Source of the DNA: Domibacillus sp. DTU_2020_1001157_1_SI_ALB_TIR_016
GTDB lineage: Bacteria > Bacillota > Bacilli > Bacillales > Domibacillaceae
Direction of reading: 5' to 3'
DNA length: 64,000 nt
Assembly (NCBI RefSeq): GCF_032341995.1
Contig: NZ_CP135439.1
Coordinates: forward strand, 2,811,501-2,875,500
How positions within the stretch are numbered: the stretch's first letter is position 1; every line of letters begins with the position of its first letter. Positions 41,203 to 50,528 of this stretch are shown in pieces. The translations under genes and the position numbers were made by a program. The notes beneath the pieces are model-generated. The model did not search any database, was not told the DNA's origin, and saw only the letters and a list, made by a program, of their open reading frames with translations.

Positions 41203-41871
41203 TTATTTTGAATTGAATCCACGCTCGGTCACATAGTCATCCATAGACCAGATACCTTTTTTCTTTTTCTTGGCTATTTCTTGTTTCGCTTCAAACTCAT
41301 CCAGATAGCGTGTATTTGGCGGATATACATAAGCCACTCGCGCCAACCCCTCTTCAAGAAGCGTTTCCTGTACGCTTCTTCCATTCACATAGACATACAC
41401 TAATATTCGATTGTACTTGTCCAGACGCTGTCCAATATCAAATTCGATCGTAATATCTCCGCCTTTGAGCAATTCTGCAGTCCGCTCCTTTGCTTCCTCA
41501 CCGAGCGGCTGCCTGCCCAGCTGCGGATGACGGGTTTCTGGTGTATCAATAAGCAGAAACCGGGCACTGAATTCTTCTTCTTTCCCGTCACGGTCCGCGT
41601 CAAAAGCAAACACAGCGGTGTCACCGTCAACCGGGCGGACGAGCTTTGCCGGTATCGGCTCCATTACTCCTTTTGTTTTTAGAATGCTGCCTGCTTCATT
41701 AACCGGCTCCTCTGCCTCATCGATATTCGTTTCTGTTTGCTCATTTTCTTGTTCAATCGCTGTTAATACATCTTCTGTTACTTCAAGAACATCGTTCACA
41801 TCTTCTAAGCTGCAGGCTGACAGAACGAAAGCTGCGGCTGAACATAGAATCAGTGTCACCTTTCTTTTCAC
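41203..41871 (-). CDS. Thermonuclease (SNase) lipoprotein
   Basis: 222 aa. Lipoprotein signal with lipobox VLSAC, an acidic linker (~21-70), then a staphylococcal-nuclease domain. Catalytic residues are visible: Arg in RFLLIDTPETRH, Glu in GEEAKERTAEL and Arg in DKYNRILVYVYV. An extracellular, membrane-anchored Ca2+-dependent nuclease that degrades DNA/RNA, for nutrition or during competence. Confidence 0.92.
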   Translation of the reverse strand: MKRKVTLILCSAAAFVLSACSLEDVNDVLEVTEDVLTAIEQENEQTETNIDEAEEPVNEAGSILKTKGVMEPIPAKLVRPVDGDTAVFAFDADRDGKEEEFSARFLLIDTPETRHPQLGRQPLGEEAKERTAELLKGGDITIEFDIGQRLDKYNRILVYVYVNGRSVQETLLEEGLARVAYVYPPNTRYLDEFEAKQEIAKKKKKGIWSMDDYVTERGFNSK

Positions 41872-41907
41872 GTTTTAATCCTCTTTTCTATCTGCTTGAA
41901 CTTCTAC

Positions 41908-41934
41908 AAAAAAAACCTCTTTGAAAGAGGTTTT
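41908..41934 (-). terminator. Terminator of the 42087 gene
   Basis: AAACCTCTT-TGA-AAGAGGTTT with an A run on the left, which is a U tract on the minus strand. Confidence 0.8.
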
Positions 41935-42085
41935 AGGCTGCCCGCAAACGCCCGCTTTCGGCGTCACTTGCCGTCTGCGAATGCTCATGACCCCGAAAAG
42001 GGCACTCCGCTTCCCAGCCGGCGGCGTTCCTGGAAAGACAGGCGTTTTCAATCAGCCTGCTTTCTTAGTTTGTCTACACTCTCGC
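41935..42085. repeat. GC-rich intergenic element, family C
   Basis: A GC-rich 150-base stretch without coding sense; AAACGCCCGCTTTC near the left pairs imperfectly with GAAAGACAGGCGTTTT near the right. Its right edge (GTAGACAAACTAAGAAAGC on the minus strand) recurs with one change at 57412-57430. Confidence 0.5.
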
Positions 42086-42086
42086 A

Positions 42087-42485
42087 TTATTTTCGGGCAG
42101 CTGCTTCCTGGATATAGTCGGCAATAACCGGAACAGACAGCTCGAGGCCGCTTGTAGACAAACTATTTTGCACATATTGAAGTTTATTATCATCACTTGC
42201 ATACGACTGAATATTGAGTATGTTATTAATATATAAAATGCCTTCATTTGTAATCATCGGCTTGATTACATGCCCGTCCGTTTCATAGTAATGACGGATT
42301 TTTGCCAGGCCATTAATAAGCCCCTGGTCAAACAAGTCGTTCATGGCAATCTCATAAACCGCCGGCTTCATATTCTCACTCATCCGTTCATGCAGCTCGT
42401 ACATGACATCCGGCTTGTTCTCTAAATAATACTGTACGTAATAAGCAAGAAGCACCTGTTCTGCTACTGGTAACTGTTTTCCCAT
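42087..42485 (-). CDS. Uncharacterised winged-helix-like protein
   Basis: 132 aa, soluble, mixed helical with a segment resembling a winged helix (AMNDLFDQGLINGLAKIRHY then GHVIKPMITNEGILYINNIL), similar in layout to YjcQ-type proteins. I do not recognise it firmly. GGAGGCG is 7 bases before the ATG, and a terminator lies beyond the family C element. It could be a small DNA-binding regulator. Nothing around it gives a function. Confidence 0.6.
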   Translation of the reverse strand: MGKQLPVAEQVLLAYYVQYYLENKPDVMYELHERMSENMKPAVYEIAMNDLFDQGLINGLAKIRHYYETDGHVIKPMITNEGILYINNILNIQSYASDDNKLQYVQNSLSTSGLELSVPVIADYIQEAAARK

Positions 42486-42673
42486 ACAAACGCCTCCTTT
42501 TTAATCATCTCTATTATACATGATGCAGGCGCCTATCAGTCAATTTCCATTCAACCTCTCTGTCTGAGGTACATATACTATGAATAATCTTAAATGCTCT
42601 GACGTGGGCATATTGACACAAAAATTCTATTAACAACTCTCTTAAATCATGATATAGTCATGACAACAAATAC

Positions 42674-42679
42674 CATATA
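42674..42679 (+). promoter_or_regulatory. -10 of the YkfC-like gene
   Basis: TATAAT with GAGGAG 8 bases before the ATG at 42698; TCATGA repeated around TATAG (42647-42663) just upstream may be an operator. Confidence 0.4.
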
Positions 42680-42697
42680 ATAGAGGAGCTTTAAGAT

Positions 42698-43717
42698 ATG
42701 ACCTTCAAAAAGGTGATGATAGCGATCATGCTTTGCGTAATGGCTTTATCACTCGTATCTCCCGCTGCAAAAGCCGCTGAACCTGCCACTGCTTGTTATA
42801 CAAAAAAAGCCGCCAGCAAAACATATATTAATGTATCTGTTGCCACGCTCTGGAAAGATACGAGTGCAAAACGAAAGATAGATCAGCCGTCCCTCTCAAA
42901 TCCTGTCAACATGCGGGACTGGACAGCGAACATGTCCACTGTGAAAGACCGTCTTTGGCTTACTGGAAGGGCAGAAACACAGGCCTTGTATGGCCAGGAA
43001 GTCACTGTGCTTAAAACAAGCGGCAGCTGGGCACAAGTAGCTGTGAAAGATCAGCTCACGTCCAAAAACAGTAAAGGTTATCCAGGCTGGCTGCCTAAAT
43101 CACAACTTACCACACAGCCTGCTGCTTACGAGGGCTGCCAGACGGCATGGGTAAAATCCAAGACCGCTTTTTTGTTTCATGATAAGAAACAGTCGTTTAT
43201 GGAAATCAGCTTTAATACAGAACTGCCGATTATTAAATCAGAAACGAACTGGGTACAAGTTATGACTCCGGCAAATGGCGCCAAATGGCTTAAGAAAAGC
43301 GACATCCGGGTGCTTGATGCAGTTCCAAACATTCCGAAACCAACCGGGTCTACGCTTTTGGCAACAGGAAAACAGTTTCTCGGCCTTCCATATTTATGGT
43401 CGGGGATGTCGGCTTACGGCTTTGACTGTTCAGGATTCACTTCTTCGGTTTACCGGTATCACGGCATCAGCATTCCACGTGATGCGTCCGAACAGGCAAA
43501 AGCGGGCAAAGCAGTGGCAAAATCCGCTCTTCAGCCAGGCGACCTGCTGTTTTTTGCTTATAATAATGGCAAAGGACGTGTTCATCATGTCGCCATGTAT
43601 GCCGGCAGCGGCCAGATGATCCATGCTCCAAAAGCCGGCAAGCGGATTGAAATTATTTCCATGAATACTGCTCCATACAAACAGGAGTATGCAGGCGCAC
43701 GCCGTTACATTCAATAA
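42698..43717 (+). CDS. ykfC: Secreted NlpC/P60 endopeptidase with SH3-like domains (YkfC-like)
   Basis: 339 aa. Signal peptide (cleavage near AKAAEP), two bacterial SH3-like segments (~40-135 with YPGWLPKSQL, and ~140-210), then a C40 domain with Cys in YGFDCSGFTSSV, His in VHHVAMYAG and HAPKAG. The layout matches YkfC, the gamma-D-glutamyl-L-diamino-acid endopeptidase acting on recycled murein peptides with a free N-terminal L-Ala. Here it is secreted and not beside ykfABD. It ends in a bidirectional terminator. Confidence 0.82.
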   Translation: MTFKKVMIAIMLCVMALSLVSPAAKAAEPATACYTKKAASKTYINVSVATLWKDTSAKRKIDQPSLSNPVNMRDWTANMSTVKDRLWLTGRAETQALYGQEVTVLKTSGSWAQVAVKDQLTSKNSKGYPGWLPKSQLTTQPAAYEGCQTAWVKSKTAFLFHDKKQSFMEISFNTELPIIKSETNWVQVMTPANGAKWLKKSDIRVLDAVPNIPKPTGSTLLATGKQFLGLPYLWSGMSAYGFDCSGFTSSVYRYHGISIPRDASEQAKAGKAVAKSALQPGDLLFFAYNNGKGRVHHVAMYAGSGQMIHAPKAGKRIEIISMNTAPYKQEYAGARRYIQ

Positions 43718-43750
43718 AAACATCCCCGGTTTTCTGCCGGGGATGTTTTT
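43716..43750. terminator. Bidirectional terminator
   Basis: AACATCCCCGG and CCGGGGATGTT around TTTTCTG between convergent genes. Confidence 0.92.
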
Positions 43751-45426
43751 TACACTTCAATAATAATAGGGACAATCATCGGACGCCTTTTTGTTTGAGC
43801 GTACAAAAACTTCCCAACCGTTTCTTTTAAGTTTTGCTTCATCACTTTCCATTGGGTCACTTCAGCTTCCTGCAACCGTTGAATCGTACTTGCTGCAATC
43901 TGGTTTACTTCATTCAATAAATCCTCTGACTGGCGGGCATACACAAACCCGCGTGAAATCGTATCAGGTCCTGAGACAATTTTGTTTTCCGCTTTGCTTA
44001 AAGTAATCACAATCACAAGCATGCCGTCCTCGGAAAGCTGTTTGCGGTCGCGCAGTACAATATCGCCAACATCCCCAATCCCAAGACCATCCACAAAAAT
44101 GTTTCCAGCCGGGATTCTCCGTGTCTGACGGGCTTCAGACTGGTTGATATCTACAACATCTCCGTTGTTTACCACAAAAATATTCTCCCGCTGGACACCG
44201 ACAGACTCAGCCAGCAGCCGGTGCTGCTGCAGCATTCTGAATTCGCCATGAATCGGGATAAAGTACTTCGGCTTCATCAAAGTCAGCATAAGCTTTAGTT
44301 CTTCCTGACAGCCATGGCCGGATACGTGCATCCCTGTCGCCGCTCCTGATCCATAAATAACATGAGCGCCAAGACGGAACAAATTATCAATAATGCGTGC
44401 GACATTTCGTTCATTTCCCGGAATTGGCGATGAAGACAAGATGACTGTGTCTCCCGGGTAGATTTCCACCTGCCGGTATTTTGAATTGGACAGTCGGGAC
44501 AAAGCTGCCATCGGCTCTCCCTGGCTTCCCGTACAAAGAATTGCTACGTTTTCTGGATCCAAGTCGTGGATTTCCTCTACATCAATGAGCATATCATCCG
44601 GAATATCTAAATAGCCAAGGTCAATGGCGACCGACACGACATTCACCATACTCCGCCCTAACAGTGCAAGCTTGCGGTTTGTTTTCCTTGCTGCATCCAC
44701 TACCTGCTGCACACGATGAACATTAGAAGCAAATGTGGCAATAAACACTTTTCCCTGTGCTTTACTGAATGCTTCTTCAATATGCCGTCCAACATGCTTT
44801 TCAGACGGCGTAAACCCCGGCCGCTCTGCGTTCGTGCTCTCTGATAAAAGAGCAAGCACCCCGTTTTGGCCAAGCCCCGCCATTTTATGAATATCCGGAT
44901 ACTGATCATTGACCGGCGTCAAATCAAACTTAAAGTCCCCCGTATGTACGACCGTTCCTTCCGGCGTGTGAAACGCAGCGCCCAAGCAGTCCGGGATACT
45001 ATGGTTTGTTTTAAAAAAGGTCAGACGGATGGTTCCAAGTTCAATGGTTGAATCAGAATGAATCGGTGTCAGCTTGGTATCGCCGAGCAGCCCGTGCTCC
45101 TTCAGCTTAATTTCGATCAAGCCGATTGTCAGGCGTGTCGCATAAATGGGCACATTCAGCTGTTTCAAAAAATACGGGATGCCCCCGATATGATCTTCGT
45201 GTCCATGCGTTACCACGAGCCCTCGAATTTTCTCTTCGTTTTCGCGTAAATACGTAATATCCGGGATAATTAAATCAATGCCTAATAAACTTTCGTCCGG
45301 GAACTTCGAGCCGCAGTCAATCAAAACAATATCATCCGCATACTGAACGGCATACATGTTTTTCCCGATTTCATTTACGCCGCCCAGGGCAAAGATGGAT
45401 AGTGTATTTTCCTGTGCATTCATCAT
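43750..45426 (-). CDS. Ribonuclease J
   Basis: 558 aa, beta-CASP metallo-beta-lactamase nuclease. Motifs: LIDCGSKFPDE, HGHEDHIGG metal site, TGDFKFD, SESTNAERPG, TGSQGEPMAALSRL, SSSPIPGN, and the C-terminal domain ending KRRPMIVPIIIEV. RNase J has 5'-3' exonuclease and endonuclease activity in mRNA decay and rRNA maturation. The sequence mixes features of J1 and J2, so paralog identity is unclear; all catalytic His/Asp are present, so it should be active. Start at 45426 (or 45423) follows GGGGAGG; the upstream TTG at 45456 has no such site. Confidence 0.92.
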   Translation of the reverse strand: MMNAQENTLSIFALGGVNEIGKNMYAVQYADDIVLIDCGSKFPDESLLGIDLIIPDITYLRENEEKIRGLVVTHGHEDHIGGIPYFLKQLNVPIYATRLTIGLIEIKLKEHGLLGDTKLTPIHSDSTIELGTIRLTFFKTNHSIPDCLGAAFHTPEGTVVHTGDFKFDLTPVNDQYPDIHKMAGLGQNGVLALLSESTNAERPGFTPSEKHVGRHIEEAFSKAQGKVFIATFASNVHRVQQVVDAARKTNRKLALLGRSMVNVVSVAIDLGYLDIPDDMLIDVEEIHDLDPENVAILCTGSQGEPMAALSRLSNSKYRQVEIYPGDTVILSSSPIPGNERNVARIIDNLFRLGAHVIYGSGAATGMHVSGHGCQEELKLMLTLMKPKYFIPIHGEFRMLQQHRLLAESVGVQRENIFVVNNGDVVDINQSEARQTRRIPAGNIFVDGLGIGDVGDIVLRDRKQLSEDGMLVIVITLSKAENKIVSGPDTISRGFVYARQSEDLLNEVNQIAASTIQRLQEAEVTQWKVMKQNLKETVGKFLYAQTKRRPMIVPIIIEV

Positions 45427-45507
45427 GTCTTCCTCCCCAATGAACTCATTATCCAAATTGTGCCCCGTTCGAACGCTTTTATGCCCTTCTTTAGGAAGAG
45501 GATTTTA

Positions 45508-45550
45508 ACCAAAAAAAGCGGCGCTTCAAAAGAAGCGCCGCTTTTTTCTG
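45508..45550. terminator. Bidirectional terminator
   Basis: AAAAAGCGGCGCTTC-AAAA-GAAGCGCCGCTTTTT, a perfect stem between the V4R-STAS gene and the RNase J promoter region. Confidence 0.9.
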
Positions 45551-45551
45551 G

Positions 45552-46571
45552 TTAAACGATTTTTCGGCCATGCTGCGCCAGCGCAAAATAAATGCCGTGC
45601 TGCAGTGTTTGAAAGCAATCAAATCGAGACAAGTTGATTGTTGACTGTGAAATAACCATGCCAAGTTCCGGGGAAATACCGACAAGAATTGTCTCAGTCC
45701 CAATCAAGGAAGCGGCAGAGCCAATTTTCTCAATCAAGCTGACGGTATGGCCGCTGATGTCTTTATCGAGTCCTGTTAAATCCAGGACAAGATAGTTTGC
45801 TTTATGGGCTGGAAGGTTGTTGAGCGTTTTGACCACAAGCTCTTCTGAGCGGTCTTCATCATATTTGCCAATAAGCGGTACGACCACGATTCCTTCAAGA
45901 ACAGGAATAATCGGCGAGGACAGCTGTCTGACCAATTCTTTCAGCTCTTTTGTTTTTTCTTCGACAATAGTTTCCAGCCGAAGAATTTCCTCCGCTTCTT
46001 TTTTACGAGCCAGCTCGTGAATATTATTGGAGATGGTTACGTCCGATGGAAAATATTTAATAATGCTGTGCTCATGCCCATCCAGCTGGTCCTGCACGAC
46101 TTCATACCAGATGTTTTCTCCAAACAGCCCTGTGAAAATACCGGCATAATGAGCAGGAAGATAGTTACCGCCCTGCCTTTTTGCCTGTGCTTTGTTGATT
46201 TTGTATTCCCAGCTGTCTTTTATAAAAGCGGTCAACGTTTTCGCTTCAAAGTTCAAATCCTGGATCGTCGTTCGTCCCCAGCCCGCCGATGCGTACGTGT
46301 TGGTAATCAACTCTGCTGCCTGTGCCGCATTCACATCTTTTATTTTTTCAAAATACTGCCCTACAACCAGTCCCTGCCGAAAACCGGTTGTTTCAAACAC
46401 AAGGTTTGATGCTTCTTCACCAGAAATTTCTTCAATGGTATCAAAAAATGTTCTCATCGCGGAAGAAATCCAAAACAGGACAGCATCTTCTCTTTCAAAT
46501 ATAAACCTGCCTTTTTCCAAATCCCACTCAAATTCAAGCCCGCCAATTGTAATATGTGGATTCGCTGCCAT
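45552..46571 (-). CDS. V4R-STAS protein (RsbR-like, stressosome-type), copy 2
   Basis: 339 aa, paralog of 13357-14391 with the same order: V4R-like sensor (NTYASAGWGRTTIQDLNFE, AHYAGIFTGLFGENIWYE), helical linker, STAS domain ([43 protein letters not shown]). At the two STAS positions that are phosphorylated Thr in RsbR, this copy has Glu (KYDEDRS) and Ser (DKDISG). The Glu may mimic phosphorylation. It should join or imitate stressosomes and link a small-molecule signal to sigma-B (inference). It is divergent from a MEDS-domain gene. Confidence 0.85.
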   Translation of the reverse strand: MAANPHITIGGLEFEWDLEKGRFIFEREDAVLFWISSAMRTFFDTIEEISGEEASNLVFETTGFRQGLVVGQYFEKIKDVNAAQAAELITNTYASAGWGRTTIQDLNFEAKTLTAFIKDSWEYKINKAQAKRQGGNYLPAHYAGIFTGLFGENIWYEVVQDQLDGHEHSIIKYFPSDVTISNNIHELARKKEAEEILRLETIVEEKTKELKELVRQLSSPIIPVLEGIVVVPLIGKYDEDRSEELVVKTLNNLPAHKANYLVLDLTGLDKDISGHTVSLIEKIGSAASLIGTETILVGISPELGMVISQSTINLSRFDCFQTLQHGIYFALAQHGRKIV

Positions 46572-46771
46572 CTATGATGCCCCTTTGTAGTAAGTACGTG
46601 TTTTTTATACAGTAATCCCATTATAGTTTTTGTCTAAGAGCGTGTCCAATTTCGAATCTTTTTCTGTTACAAAAGCGTATTTAAAGTTGTTTATGTCTTT
46701 TTTCCCATGTTAAAATCTCGATATCCAAACAAAAGTAATGATTTTAATTTAAACGCAGAAGGGACAAAAAT

Positions 46772-47332
46772 ATGCTTGTTCAACCTAAAATAGAAACAAC
46801 CAGCTTGTTCGAATCTATCCCAAATGCCCATGTATTTTATCTTTTCCAGGAAATTGATGCTTATATTGACCATGCTGCAGCTTATATTTTAACGAGCATT
46901 CAGCTTGGAAAACGCACGCTTGTTATTGAGAATGACCGTTTTCGCCGGCTGATTGAAGCCCGCCTGCAGCCTCTTTTGTCCGCCAGCCAAATGAATGACA
47001 TTCTTTTTCAAAATAACTTCGAATTTTTTTCTATTATCTTCAATCCGAAAGATCCATCCCAGCATCATTTTTTTAATGAAAAGCATAAAGAACATATTTA
47101 TCATTATGCCGAGAGAATCTGGTCACATATAGAGTGGAACAAACAAACCGGCTTCTCTGCTCAGCTGGAAGAATTTGAACGTAACGCACACGCGCTTTTA
47201 AAAGAAACGGGCATCTCATGCGTATGTGCCTATGACCAGGAAAGCTTGACAGACCTTCAAAAGCAGGCACTTCTTCTCTTTCACGATTTTAAGCTGACAG
47301 ACCAAGGCGAACTGCTTCGTTTGCCTGCTTAA
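46772..47332 (+). CDS. MEDS-domain sensory protein
   Basis: 186 aa, soluble. A single MEDS (DcmR-type sensory) domain with a RecA/KaiC-like core: AHVFYLFQEIDAYIDHAAAYI at the start, LGKRTLVIENDRF, EHIYHYAERIWSHIEW, GISCVCAYDQESL. MEDS domains are thought to sense small organic molecules and often sit in anti-anti-sigma or histidine-kinase systems. Divergent from the second V4R-STAS gene with about 200 bases between, which suggests a shared pathway (inference). AAGGGA before the ATG. Confidence 0.8.
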   Translation: MLVQPKIETTSLFESIPNAHVFYLFQEIDAYIDHAAAYILTSIQLGKRTLVIENDRFRRLIEARLQPLLSASQMNDILFQNNFEFFSIIFNPKDPSQHHFFNEKHKEHIYHYAERIWSHIEWNKQTGFSAQLEEFERNAHALLKETGISCVCAYDQESLTDLQKQALLLFHDFKLTDQGELLRLPA

Positions 47333-47492
47333 AAAGAAGCCTTAAATACAGGTGTGTTCCTTCTTTGTTATTTATGCTTTCGTTGCTATGAGTACATATC
47401 TCCGGGATCGAGAAAATTGAACGATCATCCCTTTATTTCTCACCTTTTACATAAAATATCTAAACCATTTTCCTGAATTTTCCCTGGTCAAG

Positions 47493-47530
47493 AAAGAACT
47501 GAAAATCAACAATCTGATTTTCAGTTCTTT
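47493..47530. terminator. Bidirectional terminator
   Basis: Perfect 16-bp arms (47493-47508, 47515-47530) between convergent genes. The rest of 47333-47597 shows no gene. Confidence 0.82.
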
Positions 47531-47597
47531 CGTTCTTTTTGATTAGCCGTGCTGCGGAAAAATGAATGTGGTTTCAAAACTGCCGAAGGATTTCATA

Positions 47598-48659
47598 TTA
47601 CCGTTGTTTATCCATCTTCACAGACTTCAAGGAAAGTAGGGCACCGCTCGCATGTGCAAGATAACAACAGTATGCTAAAGAATTTTTTACCACGTCTAAT
47701 TCAAGATAAAAAGCAGGAGGAGCCCCCGGGTGCCAGTTTATCTCATACAGCCAAACCTTGCCGCTGCTGTCAATTCCTATATCAATACCAAGCTCATCAA
47801 ATGAACGTCTATAAAGTTTATCCATTTCCTTGGAGATCGATATGGCAAAAACCTCTAAATACCGCTGCATATTAAAGTAATCTTCGCCAAACTCCTGCTT
47901 TAAAAAAGGCGTAATATACAAGGCAGCGCCCCCGCTGCTAATATTAGCTTTCACACTATTGGGAGGCGCAATACGAGGATAAATCGAGCAAACTGTCCAC
48001 CTGCCGGTTCCATCTTTTTGCACATGCAGTCTTAAATCATACACGAGGCCTGCCTGGTTTCTGCATTGAATGAACGTTTGAATAATGTACTTTTCCGGGA
48101 TTTTGTCCGTTAATAAGGAAGACAGCATACGTCTCGACATCCGTTGCTGTTCGTTGTCCCCCCTGACCTCATATTCGTCTTCCATCCGCCTTACATAGAT
48201 AATACCCTTTCCTTTTCGCCCATTTCGCGGCTTTAAGATTACCTGCTCTTTTTTATGAATAAAATCAATTGCTGCTTCCACTTCCTTCACTTCCATCGTA
48301 TCTGGAAGATAGCGAGAGAATAAAGCCGACTTGCTTAATTTATTAAAAACTTTCATTTTATTTCCAACAGACCAGCTTGTAAATGGAATAAGCGCTTTTA
48401 ACGCTTCAATGATCAATTGTTCTTCTTCCGATTTCACATGGCCGTTTGCATTATAAACCACATCCGGAAAAGTCGTTTGCTTTTCAATCCATTGTCCATC
48501 TTCATAAAACTTACCCCGTATCGTCTTCGTTTCTAAGTCTACATCCTGGGGCTGAAAATAAAAAAAGCCAATCCCCTCCGCTTTTGCTACCGCAGCAAAA
48601 GGATAAGCTTTCAAATGCTTTTCAGGCCCTGCCAAATCCAGCATGCCGACCATCACCAT
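47598..48659 (-). CDS. YheC/YheD-family ATP-grasp protein (spore coat-associated)
   Basis: 353 aa from the ATG at 48659. ATP-grasp fold: VILKPRNGRKGKGI (ATP lysine region), YIIQTFIQC, DLRLHVQKDGTGRW, and the Mg-binding GIDIGIDSSGKVWLYEINWHPGAPP. The family is found in spore-formers and is annotated endospore coat-associated; the ligase reaction is not defined. GGAGGTG is 7 bases before this ATG; the frame extends upstream to 48728 without a ribosome site. It lies directly downstream of the ATP-grasp/MCP operon but after a terminator. Confidence 0.83.
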   Translation of the reverse strand: MVMVGMLDLAGPEKHLKAYPFAAVAKAEGIGFFYFQPQDVDLETKTIRGKFYEDGQWIEKQTTFPDVVYNANGHVKSEEEQLIIEALKALIPFTSWSVGNKMKVFNKLSKSALFSRYLPDTMEVKEVEAAIDFIHKKEQVILKPRNGRKGKGIIYVRRMEDEYEVRGDNEQQRMSRRMLSSLLTDKIPEKYIIQTFIQCRNQAGLVYDLRLHVQKDGTGRWTVCSIYPRIAPPNSVKANISSGGAALYITPFLKQEFGEDYFNMQRYLEVFAISISKEMDKLYRRSFDELGIDIGIDSSGKVWLYEINWHPGAPPAFYLELDVVKNSLAYCCYLAHASGALLSLKSVKMDKQR

Positions 48660-48736
48660 CCATTTCACCTCCACTTGTATTTTATTAACGAAGGCTTGTT
48701 TTGCGTGGGCAGACTTTTTCCTCATCATTACATAAA

Positions 48737-48772
48737 AAGAACCGAAAATCGCTGGATGGATTTTCGGTTCTT
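48737..48772 (-). terminator. Terminator of the ATP-grasp/MCP operon
   Basis: AAGAACCGAAAATC and GATTTTCGGTTCTT around an 8-base loop; U-rich on the minus strand. Confidence 0.88.
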
Positions 48773-48779
48773 GATCTCT

Positions 48780-50528
48780 TTATTGCTTTACACCAGTGCG
48801 GGTCGGCCGCTCTGAATCGGTTTCCTGCAAGGTTTCAAATCGACTGACCATTTCCTGTAAAATATAGGCGACTTCTCTCAGCTTGCCGCTTTGCTGCTGG
48901 GCCGTTTCAACAACCTGGTTTTGCTGCTGAGCCGATGCAGCAATTTCCTGCGTAATCGCTGTTCCCTGCTCTGAAATTGCACTGATTTCCTGGATGGCCG
49001 TTAATGCTTCCTCTGATGCGTTAGAAACAAGGCGGGAATTTGTAAAAATTCGTTCTGATCTTGTTTCCAGCTCTTCAACCGCTTGGAAGATCTTTGAAAA
49101 CAGCTTGCCGCTGTCTTCAATCATGTCGACGCCTTTCATCATATCTTCTACATTCGTTTCATTCAGCGTTAATACTTTATTAGTTTGTTTATTAATTTCC
49201 TCTACTGTTGCCGTAATGTCCTGCGCTGAAGCAGCCGTTTGCTGAGCCAGCTTTTGAATCTCCTGGGCAACAACAGCGAATCCTTTTCCTGCTTCGCCTG
49301 CGCGGGCAGCTTCAATCGCTGCATTCAGTGACAGCAAATTAGTTTGAGCGGAGACGTTACGTATTAATTCGACAATTTCGCTGATACGGGTCAGCTTGCT
49401 GTTTAAATCAGACAAGTTCTCCTGCGAGACCAGTCCATTCTGTTTGATCGACTGAATCTGGCTCGAAATCGTTTCTACCTGCTGCGAACCACTTTGAGAC
49501 AAATGACTCGTTTCTGTTGCCATCTCTTTAATTTGGCCTGTTTCCTTATTCATCTGCTCGACTGCTTCAGTCATATCCAGCATGAGGTTAGAAAGAGATT
49601 CCAAATGGCGGGAACGGTCTTCCGCTCCCATTGCTTCTGTCTGGGTGCTGCTGGCAATCTGATCCGATGCTTCTGTTAATTCCTGAAACGACGCAAACAG
49701 TGTATTCCCTGACTGGCTCAAATCTTCGGCTTTTTCATGCACATTTTGAATAACTGCATTTAACTGGCGGCGCATGCTCTCAAAGCTGCCGGCAAGCATG
49801 CCAATTTCGTCTTCCCGGTCGAGGCGGATCGGATTACGCAAATTCCCGTCTGCAATTTCTTGGGTGAAACCAGCCAGCCGTTTGATGGGAGACGAAATCC
49901 GACTGCCCAGCCAAATAGCAGAGCCGGTTCCAAGTAATACGGATAAAACTAAAAACAGCAGCGGGTAGAAAAGAGCTTTCTGTTCTAACGAATGGATAAA
50001 CGATGCATCCATGTCAACGCCGACAATGGTGTCCGTTCCTTCTATCGGTATAAAAAAGGATTTATGAACGCCCCATTGATCCGTGTAAATCGAACTTACT
50101 ACGGCGTGTTCTTCTGTGAAAGCTTTCTCCTGTTCAGGCGTAAACGGCGATTCTTTCATATATTCATCACTGCCGTTGAGGGCCACAATATAATCCTTGT
50201 TATCCTGGCTTGTTAATACATATACATATTCAATGCCTTCACGCTCTTTTATAAAATCATCTAAAGCGGATTTTAATAGCGAGCCGCTTTTTTCTGGACG
50301 TTGTATGGCGTCCTCTATCTCCTGTGAAGAAAGTGTCCGGGCCAAAGCCGTTCCGTTTTCTTCAAGACGATGATTAAATTGGGAGAGCACATGATCATCT
50401 AGAATCGTATTTAATAAGTTAATAAAAAATAAGCAAATCACTAATGAAAAAGCTACAAACGGTACCAAAAAACCAAGTGTTAATTGAGATTTAAGAGACT
50501 TTTTAGGACGTATGATTGATAATTTCAC
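48780..50528 (-). CDS. Methyl-accepting chemotaxis protein under c-di-GMP riboswitch
   Basis: 582 aa. TM1 at about 18-42, extracellular Cache-like sensor (~45-180, [40 protein letters not shown]), TM2 near 185-210, HAMP, then an MA signalling domain with tip [20 protein letters not shown]. Its ATG overlaps the stop of the ATP-grasp gene (ATGA), so both proteins are made together. Expression should follow the c-di-GMP-I riboswitch upstream of the ATP-grasp gene, tying chemoreceptor level to the motile/sessile switch (inference). The ligand is unknown. Confidence 0.93.
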   Translation of the reverse strand: MKLSIIRPKKSLKSQLTLGFLVPFVAFSLVICLFFINLLNTILDDHVLSQFNHRLEENGTALARTLSSQEIEDAIQRPEKSGSLLKSALDDFIKEREGIEYVYVLTSQDNKDYIVALNGSDEYMKESPFTPEQEKAFTEEHAVVSSIYTDQWGVHKSFFIPIEGTDTIVGVDMDASFIHSLEQKALFYPLLFLVLSVLLGTGSAIWLGSRISSPIKRLAGFTQEIADGNLRNPIRLDREDEIGMLAGSFESMRRQLNAVIQNVHEKAEDLSQSGNTLFASFQELTEASDQIASSTQTEAMGAEDRSRHLESLSNLMLDMTEAVEQMNKETGQIKEMATETSHLSQSGSQQVETISSQIQSIKQNGLVSQENLSDLNSKLTRISEIVELIRNVSAQTNLLSLNAAIEAARAGEAGKGFAVVAQEIQKLAQQTAASAQDITATVEEINKQTNKVLTLNETNVEDMMKGVDMIEDSGKLFSKIFQAVEELETRSERIFTNSRLVSNASEEALTAIQEISAISEQGTAITQEIAASAQQQNQVVETAQQQSGKLREVAYILQEMVSRFETLQETDSERPTRTGVKQ

